From Actinomyces gerencseriae DSM 6844 (lineage in GTDB: Bacteria > Actinomycetota > Actinomycetes > Actinomycetales > Actinomycetaceae): DNA of 64,000 nucleotides. Within the stretch, counting starts at the first letter, position 1. Every line of letters starts with the position of its first letter. The position numbers and the translations under genes are program-made. Shown piece by piece: positions 16,949 through 25,152 of this stretch. Below the pieces are notes generated by a model that did no database searches, was not told the origin of the DNA, and was given only the letters and a program-made list of their open reading frames with translations. The stretch is taken from NCBI RefSeq assembly GCF_000429265.1, contig NZ_KE386873.1:172141-236140 (forward strand), in the 5' to 3' direction.

Positions 16949-19318
16949 ATGTCGACGTCTTCCTCCCGCGGCAGGTCGCTCTCGTCCGCCCAGGTGGTCT
17001 CCATGCTCCTGGTCTTCGTGCTCCTGTCGAGCGCCGGTGGCATACTCACCGCCGGGTTCGCCATGCCCGCCGTCGGCGCCGCGGCCGCCATCACGAACGC
17101 ATCCGCCAACTTCTTCGACGAGCTGCCCGACGACTTCAACGTCCTGGAGCCGAGCCAGATCTCGACCATCAAGGCCTCCGACGGCACGCAGATCGCGCAG
17201 TTCTACGCCGAGAACCGCATCGTCGTGCCCCTGTCCGAGATCTCGCCCACCGTGCAGAACGCCATCATCGCCGTGGAGGACCAGCGCTTCTACCAGCACA
17301 AGGGCGTCGACCCGACCGGCATCATCCGGGCCGTCGTCTCCAACGCCAACGGCGGCTCCCAGGGCGCCTCGACCCTCACCCAGCAGTACGTCCGCAACGT
17401 CCTGGTCGAGGCCGCCATCCAGGAGGACGACCCCGCGGCGCAGTCGGCCGCGACCGCCCGCTCCGCCGGCCGCAAGATCCGTGAGATCAAGTACGCGCTG
17501 ACCCTGGAGCAGAAGCACTCCAAGCAGGAGATCCTCGAGGGCTACCTCAACATCGCCGCCTTCGGCCCGTCGACCTACGGGGTCGAGGCGTCCTCCCAGC
17601 ATTACTTCTCCCACCCCGCCAAGGATCTGTCGATCACCGAGGCGGCGCTCCTGGCGGGCCTGACCAACGCGCCCGGCGCCTACGACCCGATCGCATACCC
17701 GGACAAGGCCAAGGACCGCATGAACTGGGTGCTGGACAAGATGCTCGAGGAGCAGTTCATCACCCAGGAGGAGTGGCAGGCCGGCCAGGACACGAAGATC
17801 GAGGACATGCTGCACGTCACGGAGACCGTGGGAGGCTGCGGCACCGCGGGATCGGCGGCCTACTTCTGCGAGTACGTGAAGTCCGAGATCGAGAACTCGG
17901 AGCTGTTCGGCGCCACGCGGGACGAGCGCAGCAAGCGGCTCCTGCGAGGCGGCCTGACCATCACCACGACGCTGGACATGAGCAAGCAAGCGGCCGCCGA
18001 CGCCGCCGTCCAGGAGTACGTGCCCACGGGCGATCCCTCCAACGTCAAGGCCGCGCTGTCCTCCGTCGAACCGGGCACCGGCCGCATCGTGGCCATGAGT
18101 CAGAACACGAACTACGGCCTGGCCACCGAGGAGGACAGCTCGACCACGCAGATATCCTTCAGCGCCGACGCTTCTCACGGCGGACTGGAGAACACCGACG
18201 GCACCTCCGGCTTCCAGCCCGGCTCGACGTTCAAGGCGTTCGTCCTGGCGGAGTGGTATCAAGAGGGCCACTCGGGGTACGAGACCATGAACACCAGTCC
18301 GGCCACCTTCGGCCCGTCGTCATGGCGCATCTCCTGCGACCCCTCCAAGGCCGACACGTGGACGGTCGGCAACGCCAACGCCTCCGAGGGCGGCACCCAC
18401 AACGTCATACAGAACACCGCCATGTCCATCAACGTCGGCTTCGCCAGGATGACGCAGCAGATGGACATCTGCGACATCACGCGCATGGCCGCCAACCTCG
18501 GGGTCACCACCAACTCCGGACAGGCGCTGACCCCCACGCCGTCGATCGCGCTGGGCTCGCAGGAGGTCACGCCCCTGCAGATGGCCAGCGCCTACGCGGC
18601 CTTCGCGGCTCACGGCGTCTACTGCCGCCCGATCGCCATCGACTCCATCACCGACGCCGACGGCAAGCCGACGGAGGTGCCCTCCGCCGGGTGCACCCAG
18701 GCGATGGACGGCACCGCCGCGGACAAGACGGCCCAGACCCTCACCCACGTCCTGAGCGACAAGACCGGCACCGGCAAGGACGTGCCCCTCAACGGGCGCC
18801 AGGCCGCCGGGAAGACCGGGACGACCGAGTCCATGGACAATGCCTGGTTCACGGGCTTCACCCCGCAGCTGTCGACGGCTGTGTGGCTGGGGCACTCGGA
18901 GGGGTACTCCTCGATGGACCACCAGTACGTCGGCGGCCGCTACTACCAGACCATGTACGGCTCGGACGCTCCCGCCCCGCTGTGGAAGATGTACATGGAC
19001 GCGGCGCTGGCCGGTCAGCCCGCCGTGGGCTTCAACCAGGTCGGTCTCAACGTCGCGCCGGCGGGCGCATCGTCCTCGGACGGATCGTCCTCGGACGGCC
19101 AGAGCGCTGGCGGGGCGCAGAACTCGAGCGCCTCCGGGGCCCCGCAGAGCTCCGCGTACGACGTCGTCAACGCCTCCGCTCAGGCGTCGGAGCCGCCCCG
19201 GGGCCAGGTGTCCCAGGGCACCGGGGTGCCCTCGCAGCAGGGCGACGGCCAGGACGCCCGGGGCCCGGCGGCCTCGAACGACTGGGGTCCCCAGAACATG
19301 TCCAAGAACGGGAGCTGA
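16949..19318 (+). CDS. Bifunctional class A penicillin-binding protein (PonA2-like)
   Basis: A 789-residue peptidoglycan synthase anchored by one N-terminal helix (about 16-40). The GT51 transglycosylase domain has the catalytic Glu110 in AVEDQRFYQHKG and GASTLTQQ at 139-146. The transpeptidase domain has nucleophile Ser426 (STFK), S493-I-N and KTGTT from 622. The tail after about residue 700 is Ser/Gly/Gln-rich and probably extends into the wall; unlike mycobacterial PonA2, I see no PASTA domain. It is followed 3 bp later by the metallophosphoesterase gene, as in mycobacteria. Confidence 0.92.
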   Translation: MSTSSSRGRSLSSAQVVSMLLVFVLLSSAGGILTAGFAMPAVGAAAAITNASANFFDELPDDFNVLEPSQISTIKASDGTQIAQFYAENRIVVPLSEISPTVQNAIIAVEDQRFYQHKGVDPTGIIRAVVSNANGGSQGASTLTQQYVRNVLVEAAIQEDDPAAQSAATARSAGRKIREIKYALTLEQKHSKQEILEGYLNIAAFGPSTYGVEASSQHYFSHPAKDLSITEAALLAGLTNAPGAYDPIAYPDKAKDRMNWVLDKMLEEQFITQEEWQAGQDTKIEDMLHVTETVGGCGTAGSAAYFCEYVKSEIENSELFGATRDERSKRLLRGGLTITTTLDMSKQAAADAAVQEYVPTGDPSNVKAALSSVEPGTGRIVAMSQNTNYGLATEEDSSTTQISFSADASHGGLENTDGTSGFQPGSTFKAFVLAEWYQEGHSGYETMNTSPATFGPSSWRISCDPSKADTWTVGNANASEGGTHNVIQNTAMSINVGFARMTQQMDICDITRMAANLGVTTNSGQALTPTPSIALGSQEVTPLQMASAYAAFAAHGVYCRPIAIDSITDADGKPTEVPSAGCTQAMDGTAADKTAQTLTHVLSDKTGTGKDVPLNGRQAAGKTGTTESMDNAWFTGFTPQLSTAVWLGHSEGYSSMDHQYVGGRYYQTMYGSDAPAPLWKMYMDAALAGQPAVGFNQVGLNVAPAGASSSDGSSSDGQSAGGAQNSSASGAPQSSAYDVVNASAQASEPPRGQVSQGTGVPSQQGDGQDARGPAASNDWGPQNMSKNGS

Positions 19319-19321
19319 CGG

Positions 19322-20305
19322 GTGCCCGCAGCTCACGGCGCGGTCCGCTCATGCGCCCGCGCCGCTGTCGGCGCGTCCCTCGCGGGGCTCGGCCTTCTTG
19401 GTTACGCGCTCCTCGAGGCGAGCCTCCCCGTACTGCGGCGCGTGGACGTCCCCGTCCTGGCGGCCGGCGAGCCGCCGGTGACCCTCCTGCACCTGAGCGA
19501 TCTGCACCTGACCGACCGGACCGAGGCTCGGGTGGCCTGGGTGAGGCGCCTCGCCCGCCTGAGGCCCGATGTCGTCATCGACACCGGCGACAACCTGTCC
19601 TTCGCCAACGGTCTGGAGCCGTTGGGACGCGCGCTCGCCCCATTCCTGGGGCTTCCCGGCGCCTTCGTCCTGGGAGACCACGACTACCGCACGACGGTCT
19701 TCAAGTCGCCCACGCGCTACCTGCGCTCGCACCCGAGCCCGGTCTACAAGGACCTCGACGAGGCGCACGTGGCGCTGCCCTGGACGGAGGTGCGCGACCT
19801 GCAGGCCTCGGGCGGCTGGGCGGACCTGACCAACGCTCGTGGAACGATCTCCGTCGGCGGACGGAGCATCGAGCTGGTCGGCGTGGATGACCCGCATGCC
19901 GAGCGCGACGCCTTCCCGCCGGCGGCGTCACCGGCGGGCGCGACCGGGGACGGGCCCGCGATCCGCGGCGGTGACGGCCGCCCGCTGCGGATCGGGTTGC
20001 TCCACGCGCCTTACCGGCGCGTGCTGGACGCCATGTCGGCCGACGGCGTGGATCTTGCGCTGGCGGGGCACACGCACGGCGGCCAGCTGTGCCTCCCCGG
20101 CGTCGGCGCCCTGGTGACCAACTGCGACCTCGATCGCGGACGGGCCTCGGGCCTGTCGCGGTGGCCGGGGCGCACCGGGACGGCCGGCGGCATGCACCTG
20201 TACGTCTCCGCGGGCCTGGGCACGAGCCCCTACACGCCCGTGCGCGTGGCCTGCCGCCCGGAGGCCACGTTGCTCACCCTGACGCCCGTCGCCCGAGGCT
20301 CCTGA
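19322..20305 (+). CDS. Membrane-anchored metallophosphoesterase
   Basis: A 327-residue calcineurin-like phosphoesterase with an N-terminal hydrophobic anchor (about 12-36). Metal-binding motifs in order are LSDLHL near 58, VIDTGDN near 85, LGDHDYR near 118 (GNHD variant with Asp) and AGHTHGGQ near 240. Family members act on nucleotides or phospholipid-linked substrates at the membrane. The GTG start is 3 bp after the PBP stop, implying co-transcription. The homologue in the same position in M. tuberculosis is Rv3683 (from memory). Confidence 0.85.
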   Translation: MPAAHGAVRSCARAAVGASLAGLGLLGYALLEASLPVLRRVDVPVLAAGEPPVTLLHLSDLHLTDRTEARVAWVRRLARLRPDVVIDTGDNLSFANGLEPLGRALAPFLGLPGAFVLGDHDYRTTVFKSPTRYLRSHPSPVYKDLDEAHVALPWTEVRDLQASGGWADLTNARGTISVGGRSIELVGVDDPHAERDAFPPAASPAGATGDGPAIRGGDGRPLRIGLLHAPYRRVLDAMSADGVDLALAGHTHGGQLCLPGVGALVTNCDLDRGRASGLSRWPGRTGTAGGMHLYVSAGLGTSPYTPVRVACRPEATLLTLTPVARGS

Positions 20306-20616
20306 CGTCGGAGGGATCCGACGCCCGTCCGCCGAGCCGCGCCCCTTCGCCGAGATCGGTCCGACGGCGTCGTACCCTGTCGAGTCGGACTATTCGGCGC
20401 GAGTCCGACGACGACGCCGTCCGACTCGCGCCATCATGTCGTCCTCGTCCCGCAGAAGACCCGTGCGCGCTCGAATACGACGGCTTCGGTCCGCGGCGCC
20501 GCGCAGACGTACGAGGGAGCGGCGCAGCGCGCTCCTCCGCCGGTACGTGATCGATGCCTCTTCAGCAGGGTTTCCATCCGTCCCGACAGGACGACTATCA
20601 TGTCGTCTGCTGCACG
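20306..20616. other. Spacer with dispersed repeats and tRNA promoter
   Basis: A 311-bp region without a gene. It has one CGAGATCGGT core (20351-20360), a hairpin with 9-bp arms CGAGTCGGA (20381-20389) and TCCGACTCG (20420-20428), and a TATCAT -10 box about 16 bp before the tRNA. Confidence 0.55.
20392..20428. repeat. Dispersed palindromic element, copy 1
   Basis: A 37-bp segment from ATTCGGCGCGAG to GTCCGACTCG. It matches 63390-63426 at about 33 of 37 positions. Both copies contain internal GACGACG/CGTC inverted repeats and lie downstream of genes, each near a copy of the 22-bp repeat core. Confidence 0.6.
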
Positions 20617-20690
<74 letters not shown>

Positions 20691-20784
20691 CGATGTGGAG
20701 GCTTCACGATTTGCTCATGAGGTCTTCGAAGAAGGGTAAGAGGCCGCCAGGTCGACTACCCCGACCATTGACTCACCCTCAAAT

Positions 20785-20820
20785 CCGCGTCACGGGCCTC
20801 CCCTGACGCGGGTTCTTGTT
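20785..20820 (+). terminator. Rho-independent terminator after tRNA-Pro
   Basis: Perfect arms CCGCGTCA (20785-20792) and TGACGCGG (20804-20811) are followed by the T-rich GTTCTTGTT. It is one of the few classic U-tailed terminators in this GC-rich window. Confidence 0.75.
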
Positions 20821-21282
20821 CCATTTCGTTTGCTTTCGCACTCCCCATGCCATCATCCAGCAACCTCTGCGAGTCCGGCATCCCCGGAGACGGGGCGACG
20901 ATGTCACGCGTCACCTCAATGCGACATCGTCGTCTCGAGCGGACGCGAGGCCGCCGCCTAGCCCAATCCCCGGTTCACCCGACTCAACGTCCAGCGCTTT
21001 GCTGAGCTTTTCATCGCACTCGTCTTCGCCGCATCACACGACCGCGTCCAGCCCGGCCTCACTATTCCCCGTCACTGCCTCGCCCGGCCTTGACGCCGCC
21101 CACCGCCTCATCTCGCGGAGCGGCCGCGACTGCGATGACAAAGATCCGTGGAGCGTCACTTACCTCGGTTTTCTCGAAGAAACGCTCAGCGTATTTGAGG
21201 CGCTAGGCGGCCCGATGCAAGCGCTGAGAGCGGCTCGCATTGCCGCGTCGCCGGATTTTATATCGAGCCAACGCTACGACAG

Positions 21283-21447
21283 GACAGCTCCAACGCCGGA
21301 GCTCAGGACCTCGAAGTCGAAAACTTCACCGCCCAGGAGGACGGTTCCAGCATCGAGGCCCGCTACGAGGATGAGACGATCTGACTGACACAGCGCCTGA
21401 TATCCGAGCTCTTCGGCACCACCCGAACCAATATGGCTTATTCATAG
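21283..21447 (+). pseudogene. RhuM-family N-terminal remnant
   Basis: One frame reads AQEDGSSIEARYEDETI, stop, LTQRLISELFGTTRTNMAYS, stop. This matches the start of RhuM/virulence-associated DNA-binding proteins (typical pattern EDG..IEVRFEDETVWLTQ..MAELFGTT..NI). The invariant Trp codon has become TGA and the protein ends after about 50 codons. RhuM-like genes are common accessory genes beside restriction systems and on islands. It fits the decayed element bounded by tRNA-Pro repeats. Confidence 0.6.
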
Positions 21448-22116
21448 AGGGTGCTTAGGGCGTTTTCCGGTAGTTGCCTGTTGCTACGTAAGATGCGATT
21501 TGTTTCCTAGGTACTTCAGGTTTCACACCCGAATTCTCTCAGGAACAAGCTGCTGCTCCATCCAGGGACGCATGCCCCGACAAAGCACCCCAAATGCCCC
21601 CATGAATAATCCTCAAGGCGTTCAAATCTACCACGAGGGCCCGGATCCCGTCGGAACGCGCGAGAATGATCGTTGATATTCGGGATTTTTCTCCGCCCAC
21701 CGCAACGATCCCCGGATGCGCTCGCAGCACCACCAGCAAGAGGAGGAACTGGTCCAACCGCGCCAGCGAGAAGACCTCATCGAGACAACGACGACAATCT
21801 ACTACTACCCCTTGTCGTGGGTTCAAGTTCCATCACCCCGACCACAGCCGTCATGCTGCTGGGCGGGCACGCGGTGGACGACGGCCGCATCGTCCCGCAA
21901 TCGGTCCTCAACGGTCGAGGCGGCCGAGCCCCCGCGCGAGCAACGATCATCCGGGCCCGGATCCCGCCCCGCTGTACGTGGCCGGGCCGGACAGCAGGAT
22001 GCGGGGCGGGCCGGGCCATCCGCCCCGCCTCGCCCCGCCGCCCGCGGCCGGGCCGGACAGCAGGACGATCCATGACGACCAGCGGCCCCTCGCACCCGCA
22101 CCGCGCCCGCGGCATG

Positions 22117-22767
22117 TCAGCCACCGATCAGGAACGTCCCCCGCCATTCCTCCCTGATCGCGTCCGCGAGAGCGCAGGAGAAATCCTCATAGCTGATCCT
22201 CCTTCGGAGGAATCCGCGCTCATCATCCGAAGGATCCACCTTCGTGTAACGACCCGTGCGAGGACCTTGCGGCTCATAACTCGGCGGAGGAATCAGATAG
22301 GCCCCATGATATCGATCCCCGCAGCCCTCAAGGTGATCACGGAGTGCGGCGTGAGCGGCCCCGCGCGGAAGCGTCGGCGCAGGAAAATCCGGACTCTCCC
22401 AGAAACGACGCCCATCGCCCAGACGCAGAGCCCCCGCACCACCGACGTGGATGAACTGGACATCCTTCGTCGCATCCCGTGCGGCGATGAGTCGCTCATG
22501 GCAATCGACCAGGGCCATCCGCGGAATATCCTCCCGCAATCGAATCGCATTCACGACGACATCGATGCCCGTGAGCGCCGCAACCATGCCGGCGTCGTCG
22601 TCCATATCGATGACTCGAACGCCATCGGCCCCCTCCGGAGGCGTCCGACACCCTTTTTCATACGACGCCCGGCGCATGCCGGCATACATCACGGCACGGT
22701 TCGGTCGATTCCTCATGACGGCCATCCCGGTGCGGCCGGTGGCGCCGAGAACAAGCACCGATCTCAT
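22117..22767 (-). CDS. NAD(P)-binding atypical SDR/NmrA-like oxidoreductase
   Basis: A 216-residue Rossmann-fold protein starting MRSVLVLGATGRTGMAV; the GxTGxTG-type dinucleotide-binding loop is at residues 8-14. It then has the acidic strand VIDMDDDAGM and the VVVNAIR and FIHVGGAGAL strands of the NAD(P)H-binding (YwnB/YhfK-like) family. Such proteins often act in oxidative or thiol stress; the substrate is unknown. Its ATG overlaps the stop of the upstream MFS gene, so the two are coupled and under the TetR operator at 24.16 kb. Confidence 0.75.
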   Translation of the reverse strand: MRSVLVLGATGRTGMAVMRNRPNRAVMYAGMRRASYEKGCRTPPEGADGVRVIDMDDDAGMVAALTGIDVVVNAIRLREDIPRMALVDCHERLIAARDATKDVQFIHVGGAGALRLGDGRRFWESPDFPAPTLPRGAAHAALRDHLEGCGDRYHGAYLIPPPSYEPQGPRTGRYTKVDPSDDERGFLRRRISYEDFSCALADAIREEWRGTFLIGG

Positions 22768-24143
22768 CGGGAGGCCCCCTTGCGAACGACGACGTCGAGG
22801 ATGACGAGGGAGGCCGAGGCGCCCGCGAGAAGGGCGGCCAGCGTCAGAGTCAGGGCGCCGAACGCCCCGATCGTCCCACCGACAATCGCCCCGATGCTGG
22901 CGCCGACGAAGAGGACGAACCCATTGATGGCCATGCCGCTGCCGCGATACGGCGCCGCAGTGTCGCCGTAGAGCGAGATCATGGAGGGGATGGCGAGCGC
23001 CACCCCCGCAACATAGACGACACTCGCACCGACGACGCCGATGATCGTCCGCGACAGAATCATCTCACCGAGCATGCCGATCGCGGCCAGACCGAACCCG
23101 CCCTGCGCCACCCGGATCATCCCGATGCGCTTCGACAGGGCGCCCGCGCCCATACTGAGAAGCATCGCCGGGAGCGCCGCCAGCCGGATGACGATGATAC
23201 TCGAGGTCGCCACATGAAGATCCTCAAGATGACGCCCCATTCCGGTGTACAGGGCCACGAAGGACAGCAGCAGCGTCACATGCGCGATATCGAGGAGAGC
23301 AATAGCCGGCCTGATGAGCAGAGCCGCGAGGTTCTCGAACTGCCGGAGCAGCGACATGGATGGGCCGCGCCCCGGGACGTCGGCGACAACGGTGATGATG
23401 AGCGCACATATGAGTGCGAGAATCACGCCGCACATGATGAAGAACCACGGCCAGCTCGCGCGCAGCGCGATGGCGGACGCCAGGACCTGTCCGACGATGC
23501 CGGCCACCAGGAAGGCGGTCGACATCGCGCCGATCGCCCTCGCCCGACGGCGGGGAGCCACCGCCTCCGTCAGGTAGGCCAGGGCAACGGGTGCGAATCC
23601 CGAGGCCGCCGCCCCCTGGAGAGCGCGCAGCACCGAGAGCATCGACGACGACGAGACCGCCGCGCACGCGAGGGTCGCCGCCGCGAGCACTCCGATCGAC
23701 ACCACCATCACCCGCTTCCGCCCATATCGATCCGAGACCGGCCCCCAGACGAGGAATCCGAGCGCGTACGGCGCGCTGAAGCTCGTCGAGAGAGCGAACG
23801 TCGCATCACCGCCCATCGCGGCGCCGACGGGGCCGAGCAGCGGGATGGCGGCATACAGCTGCGTGAGCACGAGGAGCGCCGCGACGACGAGGACGGAGAC
23901 GGCCATCCCGTGCGCGGGATGGGCCGCCGATGCCCCCTCCCCGGGACTCGCCGCCGGGCGGGACGCCCCGTCGCTCGCTCCCCCGATCGCCTCGTCGGCA
24001 GCCCCGTCGCTCGCTCCCCCAGCAGCATCGTCGGCAACACCGCCGGTCGCCGCTCTCTCGACCAGCCCCTCGACCGCTCTCACGGCCGCTCCTTCAGCCG
24101 CCTCAGCGACCCCGCAGCCCGCATGAGTCCGCTTCCGAGTCAT
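22764..24143 (-). CDS. MFS exporter, YnfM-like
   Basis: A 12-helix major facilitator of about 459 residues. A disordered tail of about 75 residues (two GGASDGA repeats) precedes the first helix. The opening LVLTQLYAAIPLLGPVGAAM and the A motif WGPVSDRYGRKRVMV resemble YnfM/CynX-type efflux carriers. The ATG at 24143 has AAAGG 7 nt upstream; a GTG nine bases earlier is also in frame. It is divergent from a TetR regulator across two inverted repeats, the classic layout of a repressor-controlled exporter. Confidence 0.82.
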   Translation of the reverse strand: MTRKRTHAGCGVAEAAEGAAVRAVEGLVERAATGGVADDAAGGASDGAADEAIGGASDGASRPAASPGEGASAAHPAHGMAVSVLVVAALLVLTQLYAAIPLLGPVGAAMGGDATFALSTSFSAPYALGFLVWGPVSDRYGRKRVMVVSIGVLAAATLACAAVSSSSMLSVLRALQGAAASGFAPVALAYLTEAVAPRRRARAIGAMSTAFLVAGIVGQVLASAIALRASWPWFFIMCGVILALICALIITVVADVPGRGPSMSLLRQFENLAALLIRPAIALLDIAHVTLLLSFVALYTGMGRHLEDLHVATSSIIVIRLAALPAMLLSMGAGALSKRIGMIRVAQGGFGLAAIGMLGEMILSRTIIGVVGASVVYVAGVALAIPSMISLYGDTAAPYRGSGMAINGFVLFVGASIGAIVGGTIGAFGALTLTLAALLAGASASLVILDVVVRKGASR

Positions 24144-24156
24144 CCCGACCACCTTT

Positions 24157-24176
24157 CTCCAACGGGAACGTTGGAG
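24157..24176. promoter_or_regulatory. TetR operator 1 (20-bp perfect palindrome)
   Basis: CTCCAACGGGAACGTTGGAG has perfect 8-bp arms around GGAA. It overlaps the -35/-10 region of the minus-strand exporter promoter. The core CAACG...CGTTG recurs in operator 2. Confidence 0.65.
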
Positions 24177-24204
24177 TCAACGTAGTACACTGCGCGGAGA
24201 ACTG

Positions 24205-24218
24205 CAACGACAGCGTTG
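24205..24218. promoter_or_regulatory. TetR operator 2
   Basis: CAACGACAGCGTTG has the same 5-bp arms and a 4-bp centre as operator 1. It lies 24 bp before the tetR ribosome-binding site, consistent with autorepression. Confidence 0.55.
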
Positions 24219-24241
24219 GAAATGAGAACGGGAGGCGCCGC

Positions 24242-24835
24242 ATGGCATGGGACACCGAGGGGACCAAGCGCAGGATCATGCAGGCGGCGACGACCGAGTT
24301 CGCGGAGCACGGGCCCGACGGCACGACCGTTGAGCGGATCGCCAGACGAGCGGGGGTCAACAAGGAGCGGGTCTACAACTACTTCGGGGGCAAGCGGGCC
24401 CTGTTCGCCACGGTGCTCCGCGACGAGCTGGCGAACGTCGCCCGAGCGGTGCCGGTGGCCTCCTTCGCCACCGAGGACATCGGCGAGTACGCGGGGCGCG
24501 TCTACGACTACCACCGCGAGCGCCCCGAGCTCATCCGCCTCCTTCGCTGGGAGGCGCTGGTCTTCGACGGCGAGGTTCCGGACGAGGAGGTGCGCCGGGC
24601 GTACTACGAGTGCAAGTCGGACGCGGTCGTCGAGGGCCAGGAGGCCGGGACGGTCACCGCGAGCATCGACGCTCCGCACCTGATGATGCTCGTGCTGTCC
24701 ATGGCCGGTTGGTGGTCGACCGTCCCCCAGGTGGCGCGGATGCTCTGCGGCCCGCCTTCCGATGAGGAGCACGCCGGGCGGCGGGCCGCCGTCGTGGCGG
24801 CCGCCCGCCGTTTGGCCGACCCCGGGGCGGACTGA
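24242..24835 (+). CDS. TetR-family repressor
   Basis: A 197-residue regulator. The N-terminal helix-turn-helix (TTVERIARRAGVNKERVYNYFGGKRALF, residues about 28-55) is typical. The ligand-binding domain contains RLLRWEALVFDGEVPDEEV, as in drug-responsive TetR proteins. The start has GGGAGG 6 nt upstream. It very probably represses the divergent MFS-oxidoreductase operon and itself through the two CAACG palindromes. Its 3' end overlaps the truncated response-regulator frame on the other strand. Confidence 0.87.
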   Translation: MAWDTEGTKRRIMQAATTEFAEHGPDGTTVERIARRAGVNKERVYNYFGGKRALFATVLRDELANVARAVPVASFATEDIGEYAGRVYDYHRERPELIRLLRWEALVFDGEVPDEEVRRAYYECKSDAVVEGQEAGTVTASIDAPHLMMLVLSMAGWWSTVPQVARMLCGPPSDEEHAGRRAAVVAAARRLADPGAD

Positions 24836-25152
24836 CTCCCCAGGCCGGGACCCGACGTCGAAGACGGGTCGGCTTCCCCCGGTCCCGACGACGGGAGAAG
24901 CGGCGTCGTGGAATCATCGGAGCCTTTCCCGACGTCGAGCAGGTGCTCGCGCCGTTCGGCGAGACCGTCGAGCTGGTCGAGAGCGTTGCGGCCATTGGTG
25001 GCCCACGCGATGACCCGCAGGTCATCGGCCCGGTTGACCATGGGAGTCAGGCCCATGCGAGCGGCCCGCCGGTCGTCGACGACCATGACGGAGATCGTCC
25101 GACCGGCGTCCTCGTCGCCCGCACGGGCCGCTCCATCGACGGGCGCGGTCAT
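24604..25152 (-). pseudogene. Truncated response regulator
   Basis: The frame begins with a receiver-domain start (TISVMVVDDRRAARMGLTPM, with the acidic pair DD). Similarity stops near residue 75 at GLAERREH, before the phospho-acceptor Asp. The rest of the open frame is Ser/Pro/Arg-rich and partly antisense to tetR. The LuxR-type output domain is missing. The start overlaps the kinase stop (ATGA), so this was the kinase's cognate regulator and has been cut, perhaps when the TetR/MFS cassette arrived. Confidence 0.65.

Larger units (their letters stand above)
20691..22116. other. 1.4-kb region without intact gene
   Basis: Base composition is less G+C-rich than the surroundings. It contains a Rho-independent terminator, a 9-bp-armed hairpin near 20904-20933 (GACGATGTC/GACATCGTC), a RhuM fragment, the degenerate tRNA 3' end and two copies of GGCCGGGCCGGACAGCAGGA (21980-21999, 22046-22065) around a GCGGGGCGG hairpin. 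The reading frame through 21090-21270 contains a protein-like stretch (DPWSVTYLGFLEETLSV) that I cannot assign. Confidence 0.6.

Noticed and set aside
16685-18271. Minus-strand 528-codon frame
   Set aside because: Antisense to the PBP gene, whose GT51 and transpeptidase motifs are unambiguous.
20816-21388. Intact 190-codon gene after tRNA-Pro
   Set aside because: The frame begins inside a terminator region, has no ribosome site, and its end runs through the RhuM remnant in another frame. Only a central stretch looks protein-like.
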